This document shows positions 16,850 to 25,104 of a stretch of 64,000 nucleotides of DNA, one piece after another. The stretch is taken from the NCBI RefSeq assembly GCF_003044275.1, contig NZ_PZPL01000001.1:1426001-1490000 (forward strand), given 5' to 3'. This DNA comes from Rathayibacter caricis DSM 15933. GTDB lineage: Bacteria > Actinomycetota > Actinomycetes > Actinomycetales > Microbacteriaceae. The position numbers and the translations under genes are program-made. Positions within the stretch are counted from its first letter, which is position 1. Each line of letters opens with the position of its first letter. Below the pieces are notes generated by a model. The model did no database searches and was not told where the DNA came from. It worked only from the letters and a program-made list of their open reading frames with translations.

Positions 16850-18175
16850 ATGAAGAAGTCACTCCTCAGTGCGGCCGTCCTCACGGCCGCCTCCGCCCTG
16901 CTCCTCGCCGGCTGCAGCGACCCGGGGGCCGGCGGCGGCACCGACGGCGGCGCGGCCGCTCCCGCCTCCTGGCCCGCCCAGGACGCCGACCTCGAGGGCA
17001 CCGAGCTCACCATCTGGGCCGCGCAGAACTCGAACACCGTCCCGGAGTCGGTCGTCGAGGGCTTCGAGGAGCTCACCGGCGCGTCCGTCGAGATCGAGAC
17101 GATCCCGGACCCCTACGAGCAGGGCGTGCAGACCAAGGTCGCCACCGGCGACAAGCCCGACCTGGCGTTCTGGCAGCCCACCGCCTCGCAGCTCACCGCC
17201 CTCAACGCGACCACCAACCTGCAGAGCCTCGACGGCGCCCCCTGGCTCGAGGACTTCGATCCCGCGCTCGCCGACATCACCGGAACCCTCGACGACACCC
17301 GCTACGCGGCGCTGATCTCGACCCCCGCGGTCGAGGGCGTGTACTACAACAAGAAGGTCTTCGAGGAGAACGGCATCACCGAGCTCCCCACCGATTGGGC
17401 CTCGTTCCTCGAGACCGCCCGCCAGCTCAAGACCGCGGGCGAGACCCCGTTCTTCGAGATGGGCGCCGACCGCTGGGCCACCCAGTGGTGGGTGCAGGTG
17501 CAGCTCGCCGACGCCGCGGCCGACGGCCTCTGGGACCGCGTCAACTCCGGCGAGGAGAAGTTCACCGACCCGACCATCCAGGGGGCGATCGACTCCTACA
17601 AGGGCCTGATCGACGAGGGTCTCTTCAACGAGGACATCAAGACCGCCACCTTCGAGGACCAGGGCGCCGCCCTCCTCGCCGGCGACGCGGCGATGGTCGT
17701 GCAGGTCAACTCCTTCTTCGGCCAGCTGCAGTCGCTGTCCGACACCGAGACGCTGAACGACACGATCGGCTTCTTCCCGATCTCGCCCTCGGGCAACGTC
17801 GGCACCTTCATCCCCGACCAGTCGAACGCTCTCGTGGCCTTCAAGACCGGTGACGAGAAGAAGGAGGCGGCCTCGCGCCAGCTCCTCTCCTACTGGCTCG
17901 GCGACGGCTACGCCGACTTCGTCGAGGCGCAGAACACCATCTCGCTCGAGCCCTCGGTCACCACGCCCGACACCGTCCCCACCGCGCTCGTCTCGGTCAG
18001 CGAGTCGGTCGGCACCTCCGTCGGCTCGATGCAGGCCCTGGCGATCGCCAACCCGGACCTGTACATCTACCTCGCCGACATGATCCAGGGCACCAAGACC
18101 CCGGAGGAGGTCGCGCAGGCGACGCAGGACCAGTTCGCGCAGCTCGCGAAGGCTCAGGGAGCCACCGGCTTCTAG
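16850..18175 (+). CDS. Sugar ABC transporter substrate-binding lipoprotein (extracellular family 1)
   Basis: A 441-residue solute-binding lipoprotein: signal peptide with lipobox Cys (LLLAGC), Gly/Ala-rich linker, then a two-lobed MalE-like fold (TIWAAQNSN, EGVYYNKKVFEENGI, NSFFGQL). It captures an oligosaccharide for the permeases encoded next. The coding frame can be read from further upstream but only the ATG at 16850 gives a lipoprotein signal. Sitting after the GH36 gene, it probably binds alpha-galactosides such as raffinose-family sugars; that is inference from context. As is usual for actinobacteria, no ATPase gene is in the operon, so a shared MsiK-type ATPase would be required. Confidence 0.88.
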   Translation: MKKSLLSAAVLTAASALLLAGCSDPGAGGGTDGGAAAPASWPAQDADLEGTELTIWAAQNSNTVPESVVEGFEELTGASVEIETIPDPYEQGVQTKVATGDKPDLAFWQPTASQLTALNATTNLQSLDGAPWLEDFDPALADITGTLDDTRYAALISTPAVEGVYYNKKVFEENGITELPTDWASFLETARQLKTAGETPFFEMGADRWATQWWVQVQLADAAADGLWDRVNSGEEKFTDPTIQGAIDSYKGLIDEGLFNEDIKTATFEDQGAALLAGDAAMVVQVNSFFGQLQSLSDTETLNDTIGFFPISPSGNVGTFIPDQSNALVAFKTGDEKKEAASRQLLSYWLGDGYADFVEAQNTISLEPSVTTPDTVPTALVSVSESVGTSVGSMQALAIANPDLYIYLADMIQGTKTPEEVAQATQDQFAQLAKAQGATGF

Positions 18176-18185
18176 CCACTCGACG

Positions 18186-18214
18186 CCGGGGCCCGTCCGC
18201 ACGACGGGCCCCGG
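18186..18214 (+). promoter_or_regulatory. Intercistronic hairpin after the sugar-binding protein gene
   Basis: A perfect 12-bp stem, CCGGGGCCCGTC and its complement with a 5-nt loop, just after the binding-protein stop and 30 bp before the first permease start. Such hairpins commonly attenuate or stabilise transcripts so that the binding protein is made in excess. Confidence 0.65.
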
Positions 18215-18244
18215 CACTCCTCCCCATCGAAAGGCAGTGACCGC

Positions 18245-19183
18245 GTGTCCACCACCCGAGCAGCCGCGCCTCCCCGCGTCCTCGCCCGCGCCCTGAAGTC
18301 CGACGGGTCGCCCCGCGGTCGCCGGTCCGATCATCCGCTGGTCTTCCTCGTGCCGGCCCTCGTCGTGCTGGTCGTGTTCTTCTTCGTGCCGACGCTCTTC
18401 AACTTCGTCTACGCGTTCACCGACTGGTCGAGCTTCAAGTCGGCCATCGGCTTCGTCGGGATCTCGAACTTCGTCGACCTGTTCCAGAGCGGCACGCTGA
18501 TCCAGGCGCTGCGGGTGACACTGGTCTACGCGGTGCTCGTCGCGGTGTTCCAGAACCTGTTCGGGCTGATCCTGGCGCTGCTCTTCGAGAAGGACACGCG
18601 GGTCAACCGCTTCGCCCGGGTGATGTTCTTCATCCCGGTGATCATGTCGGCGCTCGCCGTCGGCTACGTGTTCCAGGCGCTGCTGAAGCCCGACGGCGCG
18701 CTCAACGGGATCCTCTCGTTCGTGACCGGACAGACGGTGTCGACCGCGTGGCTCGGCGACACCACGTGGACGATCGTCGTCGTCGCCCTCATCCACTCGT
18801 GGAAGTGGATGGGCCTCTCGATGCTGATCTACCTGGCGGGCCTCAAGACGATCAGCGGCGACGTGCTCGAGGCCGCGCGCCTCGACGGATCCTCGTGGTG
18901 GCAGACGTTCCGCGACATCCGCTTCCCGCTGATCGCGCCGGCGCTGACCTTCAACGTGGCGACGTCGCTGCTCGGATCGATGAACGGCTTCGACATCGTG
19001 CAGGCGACCACCGAGGGCGGCCCGGGCGGCACGACCGAGCTGCTCAACATCTTCATCTTCCGCACCTTCGGCCAGGGCCTGTTCGCCCAGGCGACCACGA
19101 TGAGCCTCATCCTCTTCGTCACCGTCGCCCTCCTGGCCTTCCCCGTCATCCGCATCCTGCGCCGTCGAGAGGACGTGCTGTGA
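18245..19183 (+). CDS. Sugar ABC transporter permease (MalF/MsmF type)
   Basis: A 312-residue inner-membrane permease with six predicted spans and the EAA coupling motif (LEAARLDGSSWWQ...IRFP) that contacts the ATPase. The N-terminus is basic and cytoplasmic. It pairs with the following permease, whose start overlaps its stop by 4 bp (GTGA). Starts with GTG at 18245 after AAAGG. Confidence 0.9.
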   Translation: MSTTRAAAPPRVLARALKSDGSPRGRRSDHPLVFLVPALVVLVVFFFVPTLFNFVYAFTDWSSFKSAIGFVGISNFVDLFQSGTLIQALRVTLVYAVLVAVFQNLFGLILALLFEKDTRVNRFARVMFFIPVIMSALAVGYVFQALLKPDGALNGILSFVTGQTVSTAWLGDTTWTIVVVALIHSWKWMGLSMLIYLAGLKTISGDVLEAARLDGSSWWQTFRDIRFPLIAPALTFNVATSLLGSMNGFDIVQATTEGGPGGTTELLNIFIFRTFGQGLFAQATTMSLILFVTVALLAFPVIRILRRREDVL

Positions 19184-20082
19184 GCACCATGGTCGAGAAG
19201 CTCGCTCCGGCGCGGAACCCCGCACCTGCTCCCACCCCCGTCCGGAACCGCCCGTCCGCCTCGCGGACGCTCGCCCGCCTCGCGCAGCCCACCGCCGCGC
19301 TCGCGGCCGTCGTCCTGCTCCTGGGCGTCCCGTTCTGGCTCATCGTCAGCACCGCGGGCAAGACCCAGGCCGAGGCGCTGAACCCGAACCTCGCGGCTCC
19401 GTCGCAGTGGCAGCTGTTCGAGAACTTCGCCACCGTCTTCACCGACGGGCGGATGGTGCAGGCGTTCCTCGGCAGCGTGCTCGTCATGGTGCCGTCGGTG
19501 CTGGGAGTGCTCGTGCTCGGTTCGATGGCCGCGTGGATCCTGGGCCGCCGCACAGGGCGGGGGATGGCCCTCGTCTACGCCCTCGCGATCAGCGGCATCG
19601 TCCTGCCGCCGGCCGTCGTGACCGTGGTGCTCCTGCTGCGCCAGCTCGGACTCGCCGGCACCGCCGTCGGCATGGTCGGCGTGTACATGGGGATGTACCT
19701 CTCGACGGTGATCTTCTTCGTCACCGGCTTCGTCCGGACGATCCCGGCGGAACTCGAGGAGGCGGCCCGGGTCGACGGGGCGCGACCGTTCCGGGTGTTC
19801 TTCACGATCATCCTGCCGCTGCTGATGCCCGTGCTCGCGACGGCGACGATCCTCATCTGCCTGTACATCTGGAACGACGTCTTCTACGCGCTGTTCGTGG
19901 TCGGCGGCCGGCTCGACACCCTGCCGCTGAACCTCTACCAGGTGGCCAGCGCGGGGCTCTACCTCCAGAACTGGCACCTGATCTTCTCCTATATCATCCT
20001 GATGAGCCTGCCCCTCCTCCTGGTGTTCGTCTTCGCCCAGCGCAAGATCATCTCGGGCATCACGAGCGGCGCGGTGAAGTGA
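19180..20082 (+). CDS. Sugar ABC transporter permease (MalG/MsmG type)
   Basis: A 300-residue permease with a long first extracytoplasmic loop (GKTQAEALNPNL...), six spans and the EAA motif EEAARVDGARPF...IILP. It is the second half of the oligosaccharide channel. The GTG at 19180 overlaps the preceding stop. Its own stop overlaps a possible GTG start of the regulator gene at 20079. Confidence 0.9.
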   Translation: MSTMVEKLAPARNPAPAPTPVRNRPSASRTLARLAQPTAALAAVVLLLGVPFWLIVSTAGKTQAEALNPNLAAPSQWQLFENFATVFTDGRMVQAFLGSVLVMVPSVLGVLVLGSMAAWILGRRTGRGMALVYALAISGIVLPPAVVTVVLLLRQLGLAGTAVGMVGVYMGMYLSTVIFFVTGFVRTIPAELEEAARVDGARPFRVFFTIILPLLMPVLATATILICLYIWNDVFYALFVVGGRLDTLPLNLYQVASAGLYLQNWHLIFSYIILMSLPLLLVFVFAQRKIISGITSGAVK

Positions 20083-20174
20083 GCGCCTCCGAGACCGACG
20101 CGGCGCCGATCGCCTCCGCCCCCTCGTGGCTCGCCCTGCACCAGCGCGACGGCCGAGGACGGAAGCGAGACGAC

Positions 20175-21197
20175 ATGAAGCGGGACAGGGCGGCGAAAGC
20201 CCCGGTCATCGCCGACGTCGCGGCGCTCGCGGGAGTCTCGGTGCCCACGGTCTCGCGGGTGCTCACGGGTGCCGCGAAGGTGGCTCCCGACAAGCGCGAG
20301 CGCGTGCTCGCCGCGATCGCCGAGCTGAACTACCGCCCCAGCGCCGCCGCGCGCACCCTCGTCACCCGCCGCTCCCGCACGATCGCGGTCGTCGCCGGCA
20401 ACACCTCGCAGTACGGCTACGCCGAGGCGATCCGCGGCATCGAGGAGGAGGCGCGCGCCGGCGGCTGGACCGTCACCATCACGGTCATCGAGTCGGCCGA
20501 CCCGGACGACATCGAGAAGGCGCTCTCGCTCGTGCTGAGCCAGAGCCCCGACGGCATCGCGGTGCTGAAGTTCGACCCGCCCGGCGTCGCCATGGTCGCG
20601 GCGCTGCCGCCCGGAGTGCCGGTCGTCGCGCTGTCGGGCGTGCGCGGGCGGGGGATCCCGCAGGCCGTGCTCGACGAGCTGCACGCGGCCCAGGCGCTGA
20701 CCGAGCACCTGCTCGAGCTCGGCCACCGGACCGTGCACCACGTGCGCGTGCCGCCGTCGCGCCGCGAGGACGGCCGGACCACGGGATGGCGCCGGGCGCT
20801 GAAGGAGGCGGGCGTCGCCGTGGCGCCGACTCCGCTCGAGGCGACCTGGGAGCCGGAGTCGGGGCGCGCACTGGCGCACCGGCTCGCGGAGGATCCCGAG
20901 GTCACGGCGGTGTTCTGCGGCAACGACGAGATCGCGATGGGGGTCATCAAGGGGCTCACGGAGGCGGGGCTGCGCGTCCCGGAGGACGTGAGCGTGGTCG
21001 GCTTCGACGACCATCCCCTCGCGCGGATGTGGACCCCCGCGCTGACGACGGTGCGCCAGGACTTCGCAGGCCTCGGCCGCCGCGGTTTCGGCCTGCTGCT
21101 GCGCGCGATGGAGGACGGCGGGGGCGCCACCTTCTCGTCGGAGCGCCCCGAGCTGATCGTCCGCGAGAGCTCGGCGCCCCCGCGCGCGTCCCGCTGA
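20175..21197 (+). CDS. LacI family transcriptional regulator of the GH36/ABC locus
   Basis: A LacI-type repressor of 340 residues: N-terminal HTH (IADVAALAGVSVPTVSRVLTG), hinge (YRPSAAARTL) and a periplasmic-binding-protein-like ligand domain ending GFDDHPLARMWTPALTTVRQ. I prefer the ATG at 20175, which has GGAAG upstream and gives the family's usual length. A GTG at 20079 overlapping the permease stop would add 32 residues before the HTH. It closes the operon and most likely controls the GH39-like/GH36 divergent promoter through the TGAWATCG-N-TAYCA dyads. Confidence 0.88.
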   Translation: MKRDRAAKAPVIADVAALAGVSVPTVSRVLTGAAKVAPDKRERVLAAIAELNYRPSAAARTLVTRRSRTIAVVAGNTSQYGYAEAIRGIEEEARAGGWTVTITVIESADPDDIEKALSLVLSQSPDGIAVLKFDPPGVAMVAALPPGVPVVALSGVRGRGIPQAVLDELHAAQALTEHLLELGHRTVHHVRVPPSRREDGRTTGWRRALKEAGVAVAPTPLEATWEPESGRALAHRLAEDPEVTAVFCGNDEIAMGVIKGLTEAGLRVPEDVSVVGFDDHPLARMWTPALTTVRQDFAGLGRRGFGLLLRAMEDGGGATFSSERPELIVRESSAPPRASR

Positions 21198-21210
21198 CGG
21201 GTCGGCGCTT

Positions 21211-21494
21211 CTGCTGATCGAGCAGCCCGCGCGGCGGCCCGTCTCTGCTGATCGAGCAGCCCGCGCAGCGGGCGTATCGAGATCCACCCCCTCCTGATGA
21301 CGTCGGTCTCGATACGCCGCTGCGCGGCTACTCGACCAGCGGGGGAGCTTGCTGATCGAGTAGCCCTCGGAGAGGGCGTATCGAGATCCCGGTCTCCGGG
21401 CGGTGGCGGGTCTCGATACGCCGCTGCGCGGCTACTCGACCAGCGGGGGAGCTTGCTGATCGAGTAGCCCGCGCAGCGGGCGTGTCGAGATCCA
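21211..21494. repeat. GTAG-hairpin (REP/BIME-like) repeat cluster
   Basis: Fills the 319 bp between the convergent LacI and MerR genes. It has a partial copy at 21211, forward copies near 21245, 21351 and 21455, and two reverse copies near 21309 and 21412, each reverse copy reading GTCTCGATACGCCGC-TGC-GCGGC. One forward copy has CCCTC-GGA-GAGGG instead of CCCGC-GCA-GCGGG, so both stem sides changed together. A spacer of about 20 bp, TCGACCAGCGGGGGAGCTTG, is duplicated exactly. Confidence 0.85.
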
Positions 21495-21516
21495 CCCTCC
21501 CGGTGATGGCGTCGAC

Positions 21517-21918
21517 CTACCGCGCGCGCAGCAGTGCCAGGAACTCGTCCGCCATCGCGAGCTGCTCCTCGAGCTTCGCGCGGCGCGCGGCGGCATCGGC
21601 GACGAACGCGTCCAGGCGCGTGCGGATCGCGGCCGCCTCCTCCGCGGTGCCGGCGCTCTCGGGGCTGTCGACGACGCTCAGCAGCTCGGCCATCGCGTCG
21701 AGCGAGAAGCCGAGCGGCTTCATCCGGCGGATGAGGAGCAGCCGGTCGACGTCGCGCTCGGTGTAGAGGCGGAACCCGCCGACCGTGCGTCCGCTCGGCT
21801 TCAGCAGCCCGACCTCGTCGTAGTGGCGGAGGGTGCGCAGCGACATCGAGGAGCGGTCGGCGAGCTCGCCGATGCGCAGGGTCGCCTCGACCTCCTCGGC
21901 CGTCCGCTCGTCCGTCAC
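21517..21918 (-). CDS. MerR family transcriptional regulator
   Basis: A 133-residue regulator with an N-terminal winged HTH (LRIGELADRSSMSLRTLRHYDEVGLLKPSGR, then RLYTERDVDRLLLIRRMKPLGFSL) followed by a coiled dimerisation helix. The C-terminal part is short, without a Cys-rich metal loop or a ligand domain. Start GTG at 21918; longer frames run through the divergent transporter. It is divergent from the SulP gene and a textbook MerR dyad lies 29 bp upstream of it, so it probably controls itself and the transporter. The inducer is unknown. Confidence 0.85.
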   Translation of the reverse strand: MTDERTAEEVEATLRIGELADRSSMSLRTLRHYDEVGLLKPSGRTVGGFRLYTERDVDRLLLIRRMKPLGFSLDAMAELLSVVDSPESAGTAEEAAAIRTRLDAFVADAAARRAKLEEQLAMADEFLALLRAR

Positions 21919-21946
21919 GCACTGCTCCGCTCGCTCGGGGTGTCCG

Positions 21947-21971
21947 CAAACCTCACGTTGCGGTAGGTTTG
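21947..21971. promoter_or_regulatory. MerR-type operator between merR and sulP genes
   Basis: An inverted repeat CAAACCT-N11-AGGTTTG with further symmetry inside. MerR proteins bind such dyads within unusually long 19-bp promoter spacers and twist the DNA to activate. It lies 29 bp from the regulator start and 115 bp before the transporter start. Confidence 0.65.
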
Positions 21972-22086
21972 CTGTCGATCCGCTCCCCGCCCCCATTCTC
22001 CGGCACGGCCGGAGCGGTCCCGGCGCAATGTGGCGCTCCTCCCTCGACAGCCGCTCGACAGAGCCGACCCGCCCCGGAGCCACCCC

Positions 22087-23586
22087 ATGGCCGTTCCCGC
22101 CCGCCCCCAGCCCGTGCACCGGGTCATCACCGTGCTCGACGCGCTGCGCTCGCCGCGGCAGCTGTCGCGCGAGGTCCTCGCCGGCATGGTGACCACACTC
22201 GCCCTCGTGCCCGAGGTGATCTCGTTCTCGGTCGTCGCGGGTGTGGATCCGATGGTCAGCCTGGTCTCGTCGATCGTGCTCGCGCTCACCATGTCGATCC
22301 TCGGCGGCCGGCCCGGAGTGATCACGGCGGCCGCCGGATCCGTCGCGCTCGTCATCGCCCCGCTCGTGAGCGAGCACGGGGTGCAGTACGTGCTGCCGAC
22401 GGTGATCCTGGCCGGAGTGATCCAGATCGTGTTCGGCCTCGCAGGCCTGGCCCGGCTGATGCGGTTCATCCCGCGCTCGGTGATGATCGGCTTCGTCAAC
22501 GCGCTCGGGATCCTGATCTTCGTCGCGCAGGTGCCGCACGTGATCGGTGTGCCGTGGGTCGCGTACGTGCTCTTCGCCGTGACGCTCGCGATCATCCTGG
22601 TGCTGCCGCGCTTCACGAAGGCGGTGCCGGCTCCGCTCGTCGCGATCGTCGTCGTGACCACCGCCGTGATCGTCGCCGGACTCGTCGTGCCGGACGTCGC
22701 CGACGAGGGTCCGCTGACCGGGCAGCTGCCCGGGATCACCCCGTTCCTCGTGCCGCTGACGCTCGAGACGCTGCAGCTGATCCTGCCGACCGCGCTGAGC
22801 GTGGCGTTCGTCGGGCTGATGGAGACGCTGCTGACGGCGAAGCTCGTCGACGAGATGACGGACACCCCGTCGCACAAGGGCCGCGAGTCGTGGGCGCTGG
22901 GCGTCTCGAACATCCTCGCGGGCTTCTACGGCGGCATCGCGGGCTGCGCGATGATCGGGCAGACCGTGCTGAACGTGAAGACCGGACGCGCGCGCACCCG
23001 CCTCTCCACCGTCGTCGCCGGCGTGTTCCTCCTGGCGCTCGTGACCGGGCTGAGCTCGCTGATGGGGCGGATCCCGATGGTGGCGCTCGCCGCGGTGATG
23101 ATGATCGTGGCGATCACGACGGTCGACTGGCACAGCCTCCGTCCGTCGACGCTGCGGCGGATGCCGCTGCCCGAGACGCTGGTGATGGTCGTCACCGTGG
23201 TCGTCGTGGTCGCGACCGGCAACCTCGCGCTCGGCGTGCTGGTGGGGGTGGTGCTGGCGATGGTCCTGTTCGCGCGCCGGGTCGCCCACGTGATCGCGGT
23301 CGAGCGGATCCTCGCCGAGGATGGGGAGTCGGTGCGGTACGACGTCACCGGGCCCCTCTTCTTCGGCAGCAGCAACGACCTGGTCGACCGCTTCGCCTAC
23401 GCCGACGACCCCGCGCACGTGGTGGTCGACCTCCGGCACGCGCAGATCTGGGACGCCTCGACCGTCGCGGCGCTCGACTCGATCGAGACGAAGTACCGCG
23501 ACCACGGCGCGACCGTGTCGATCGAAGGGCTCGACGAGCGCAGCACCGGCTTCCACCGGCGGCTGACGGGACGGCTCGGTTCCTGA
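22087..23586 (+). CDS. SulP family anion transporter with STAS domain
   Basis: A 499-residue membrane protein: 11-14 hydrophobic spans of the SulP/SLC26 fold (GMVTTLALVPEVISFSVVAGVDP, GLMETLLTAKLVDEM, GGIAGCAMIGQT) then a C-terminal STAS domain from about residue 415 (VRYDVTGPLFFGSSNDL, VVVDLRHAQIWDASTVAALD). These proteins move sulfate, bicarbonate, dicarboxylates or other anions; the substrate is not readable. ATG at 22087 directly precedes AVPARPQPV; an in-frame start at 22030 is possible but lacks support. Likely controlled by the divergent MerR protein. Confidence 0.9.
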   Translation: MAVPARPQPVHRVITVLDALRSPRQLSREVLAGMVTTLALVPEVISFSVVAGVDPMVSLVSSIVLALTMSILGGRPGVITAAAGSVALVIAPLVSEHGVQYVLPTVILAGVIQIVFGLAGLARLMRFIPRSVMIGFVNALGILIFVAQVPHVIGVPWVAYVLFAVTLAIILVLPRFTKAVPAPLVAIVVVTTAVIVAGLVVPDVADEGPLTGQLPGITPFLVPLTLETLQLILPTALSVAFVGLMETLLTAKLVDEMTDTPSHKGRESWALGVSNILAGFYGGIAGCAMIGQTVLNVKTGRARTRLSTVVAGVFLLALVTGLSSLMGRIPMVALAAVMMIVAITTVDWHSLRPSTLRRMPLPETLVMVVTVVVVVATGNLALGVLVGVVLAMVLFARRVAHVIAVERILAEDGESVRYDVTGPLFFGSSNDLVDRFAYADDPAHVVVDLRHAQIWDASTVAALDSIETKYRDHGATVSIEGLDERSTGFHRRLTGRLGS

Positions 23587-23653
23587 GCAGCGGTCAAGCC
23601 CCTGGGGCCCGGTGGCCGGAACCGCTGGGATGGAGGCGAACGGAAGGAGCACC

Positions 23654-23992
23654 ATGTCGACCGAACCCTCCCGCGAGGACCTGCCGCTGCCCGACTGGAA
23701 CGACATCCCGCTCGGCACGATCGCCGAGCGCATCCGCCCCCTGGACGAGGAGGGCGTCGTCGCCCTGGTGAGCTACGAGGAGGCGCACGGGGACCGCGCG
23801 CCGATCACCACGATCCTCCGCTCGCGACTCGCTCAGCTGCGCGAGGGCGCCGAGCCCGCCGGCCGCGTTCCGGAGTCGCTGCCCGAGACGTCGCAGGGAT
23901 CCACCGGGTCGCCGGTGTCGCCCGCGACGTCCGGGCCGCCGATCAATCCGCCGTCGCACGGGGTGCCGACGAACCCCGCGCAGCCGCGCTGA
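23654..23992 (+). CDS. Small hypothetical protein with Pro/Ser-rich tail
   Basis: A 112-residue protein with a good GGAAGGA site before ATG 23654. The first 65 residues could form a helical domain (LPDWNDIPLGTIAERIRPLDEEGV, ALVSYEEAHGDRAPI). The remainder is a disordered Pro/Thr/Ser tail. It has no signal peptide or membrane span. The domain recalls small conserved actinobacterial proteins of unknown role, but I do not recognise a named family. It follows the SulP gene by 67 bp. Confidence 0.65.
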   Translation: MSTEPSREDLPLPDWNDIPLGTIAERIRPLDEEGVVALVSYEEAHGDRAPITTILRSRLAQLREGAEPAGRVPESLPETSQGSTGSPVSPATSGPPINPPSHGVPTNPAQPR

Positions 23993-24049
23993 CTGCACAC
24001 GGTCCGCTCAGCGAGGCTTGCCAGAATGGGGGACAGCCGATGACGGCGA

Positions 24050-24092
24050 CCGGACGAGGGAGCAGTACCCGGACAGCGACAGGACTGACTCG
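24050..24092 (+). promoter_or_regulatory. Guanidine-III (ykkC-III) riboswitch
   Basis: The leader of the SMR gene contains CCGGACGAGG at 24050-24059, GTACCCGG at 24065-24072, then CAG and GACAGGACTGAC to 24088. This order and these bases match the conserved core of the guanidine-III pseudoknot riboswitch, as recalled from the family. It ends about 13-17 bp before the start codon, over the TAGGAG ribosome-binding site, as expected for translational control by guanidinium. The downstream gene is the classic target. Confidence 0.82.
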
Positions 24093-24104
24093 GTAGGAGT
24101 CGTC

Positions 24105-24419
24105 ATGTCCTGGATCGTCCTCGTCGTCTCGGGAGTCCTCGAAGCCGTGTGGGCCACCGCGCTCGGCAAGTCGGAGGGATTCACCCGCGTCGGGCCGACC
24201 GTCGTGTTCGGCGTCGCGGTCGTGGCCAGCATGGCCGGGCTCGCGTACGCGATGCGCGAGCTGCCCACCGGCACCGCCTACGCGATCTGGGTCGGGATCG
24301 GCGCCTCGCTGACCGTGCTGTACGGCATGTTCTTCGGCGGCGAGGGCTTCTCGCTCATGCGCACGCTGCTGGTGTTCGGCATCGTCGCGTGCGTGATCGG
24401 GCTGAAGGTCCTGCACTGA
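24105..24419 (+). CDS. gdx: SMR family guanidinium exporter (Gdx/SugE type)
   Basis: A 104-residue protein with four transmembrane segments and the essential membrane Glu13 in the first (GVLEAVWATALGKSEGF). The sequence LPTGTAYAIWVGIGA in helix 3 marks the SugE/Gdx branch, which exports guanidinium in exchange for protons as a dual-topology dimer. It stands alone, as Gdx proteins do, rather than in an EmrE-like heterodimer pair. The ATG at 24105 follows TAGGAG, and the guanidine-III riboswitch immediately upstream supports the guanidinium substrate over general quaternary ammonium export. Confidence 0.92.
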   Translation: MSWIVLVVSGVLEAVWATALGKSEGFTRVGPTVVFGVAVVASMAGLAYAMRELPTGTAYAIWVGIGASLTVLYGMFFGGEGFSLMRTLLVFGIVACVIGLKVLH

Positions 24420-24540
24420 TCCGCGAGACGCCGCTCAGGTCCGCCACACGCCGGGGTGGGCGTCCCGAACCGGCATCTCGCTGTGCATCCCGAGGGGTGG
24501 TTGCAGGAGAACGTGCGTTCCCCGTAGGCTCGGAGTCTCA

Positions 24541-24571
24541 GGGGAGAACGATCGTTCTACTGCTCTCCCCG
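24541..24571. promoter_or_regulatory. Nested palindromes before the OsmC gene
   Basis: A perfect 14-bp palindrome AGAACGATCGTTCT at 24545-24558 sits inside a hairpin whose outer arms are GGGGAGA and TCTCCCC. It lies about 30 bp before the OsmC start and may be an operator, for example for a redox-sensing repressor. No regulator gene is adjacent. Confidence 0.45.
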
Positions 24572-24589
24572 TCTGCTTGAGGAGGAACC

Positions 24590-25030
24590 ATGCCCACTCG
24601 TTCTGCACGCACCGCCTGGAACGGCTCGCTCGAGACCGGCGAGGGCCAGGTCGAGCTCTCGAGCTCGAAGCTCGGCACCTACGACGTCTCGTTCCCGAAG
24701 CGCGCCGCCGACGACGCCAACGGCGCGACCAGCCCCGAGGAGCTCCTCGGCGCCGCCCACTCGGCCTGCTACGCCATGCAGTTCTCGGCCGTGCTCGGCC
24801 AGGCCGGCGGCACCGTCGAGGCGCTCGACGTCCGCGCCGACGTCTCGCTCGGCCCGGACTCCGCGGGCGGCTTCAAGCTGACCGGCATCCACCTCGTCGT
24901 CAGCGGAGAGGTCTCCGGTATCGACGAGGCCGCGTTCCTGAAGGCCGCCGACGAGGCCAAGGCCACCTGCCCGGTCTCGAAGGCGCTGACCGGAGTCGAG
25001 ATCACCCTCGACGCCACCTTCGAGAGCTGA
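24590..25030 (+). CDS. OsmC/Ohr family peroxiredoxin
   Basis: A 146-residue OsmC-type thiol peroxidase that reduces organic hydroperoxides. Both active cysteines are present: C60 in AHSACYAMQF and C127 in KATCPVSKAL. The N-terminus (TARTAWNGSLETGEG) is of the OsmC rather than the Ohr subgroup. GAGGAGG precedes the ATG. Length is normal and the protein is cytoplasmic. Possibly regulated through the palindrome at 24545. Confidence 0.92.
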   Translation: MPTRSARTAWNGSLETGEGQVELSSSKLGTYDVSFPKRAADDANGATSPEELLGAAHSACYAMQFSAVLGQAGGTVEALDVRADVSLGPDSAGGFKLTGIHLVVSGEVSGIDEAAFLKAADEAKATCPVSKALTGVEITLDATFES

Positions 25031-25049
25031 GCCCCGTCTCCACGCACTC

Positions 25050-25084
25050 CGAGCACCCCGTCGCGCACTGCGGCGGGGTGCTCG
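25050..25084 (+). terminator. Terminator hairpin of the OsmC gene
   Basis: GAGCACCCCG at 25051-25060 pairs with CGGGGTGCTC at 25074-25083, a 10-11 bp stem beginning 20 bp after the stop codon. Confidence 0.75.
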
Positions 25085-25104
25085 TGCGTCCGCCCCCCCT
25101 TTCT

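Noticed and set aside
10386..16853. A very long open frame on the plus strand across the glycosidase region (over 2000 codons)
   Set aside because: It is antisense to the GH39-like gene, then shifted from the GH36 gene; it is Arg/Gly/Val-rich with no domain and arises from the high-GC codon bias of the real genes.
20079..20174. GTG start of the LacI gene overlapping the permease stop
   Set aside because: It would add 32 unstructured residues before the HTH; the ATG at 20175 has a Shine-Dalgarno-like site and gives family length. It remains a possible alternative.
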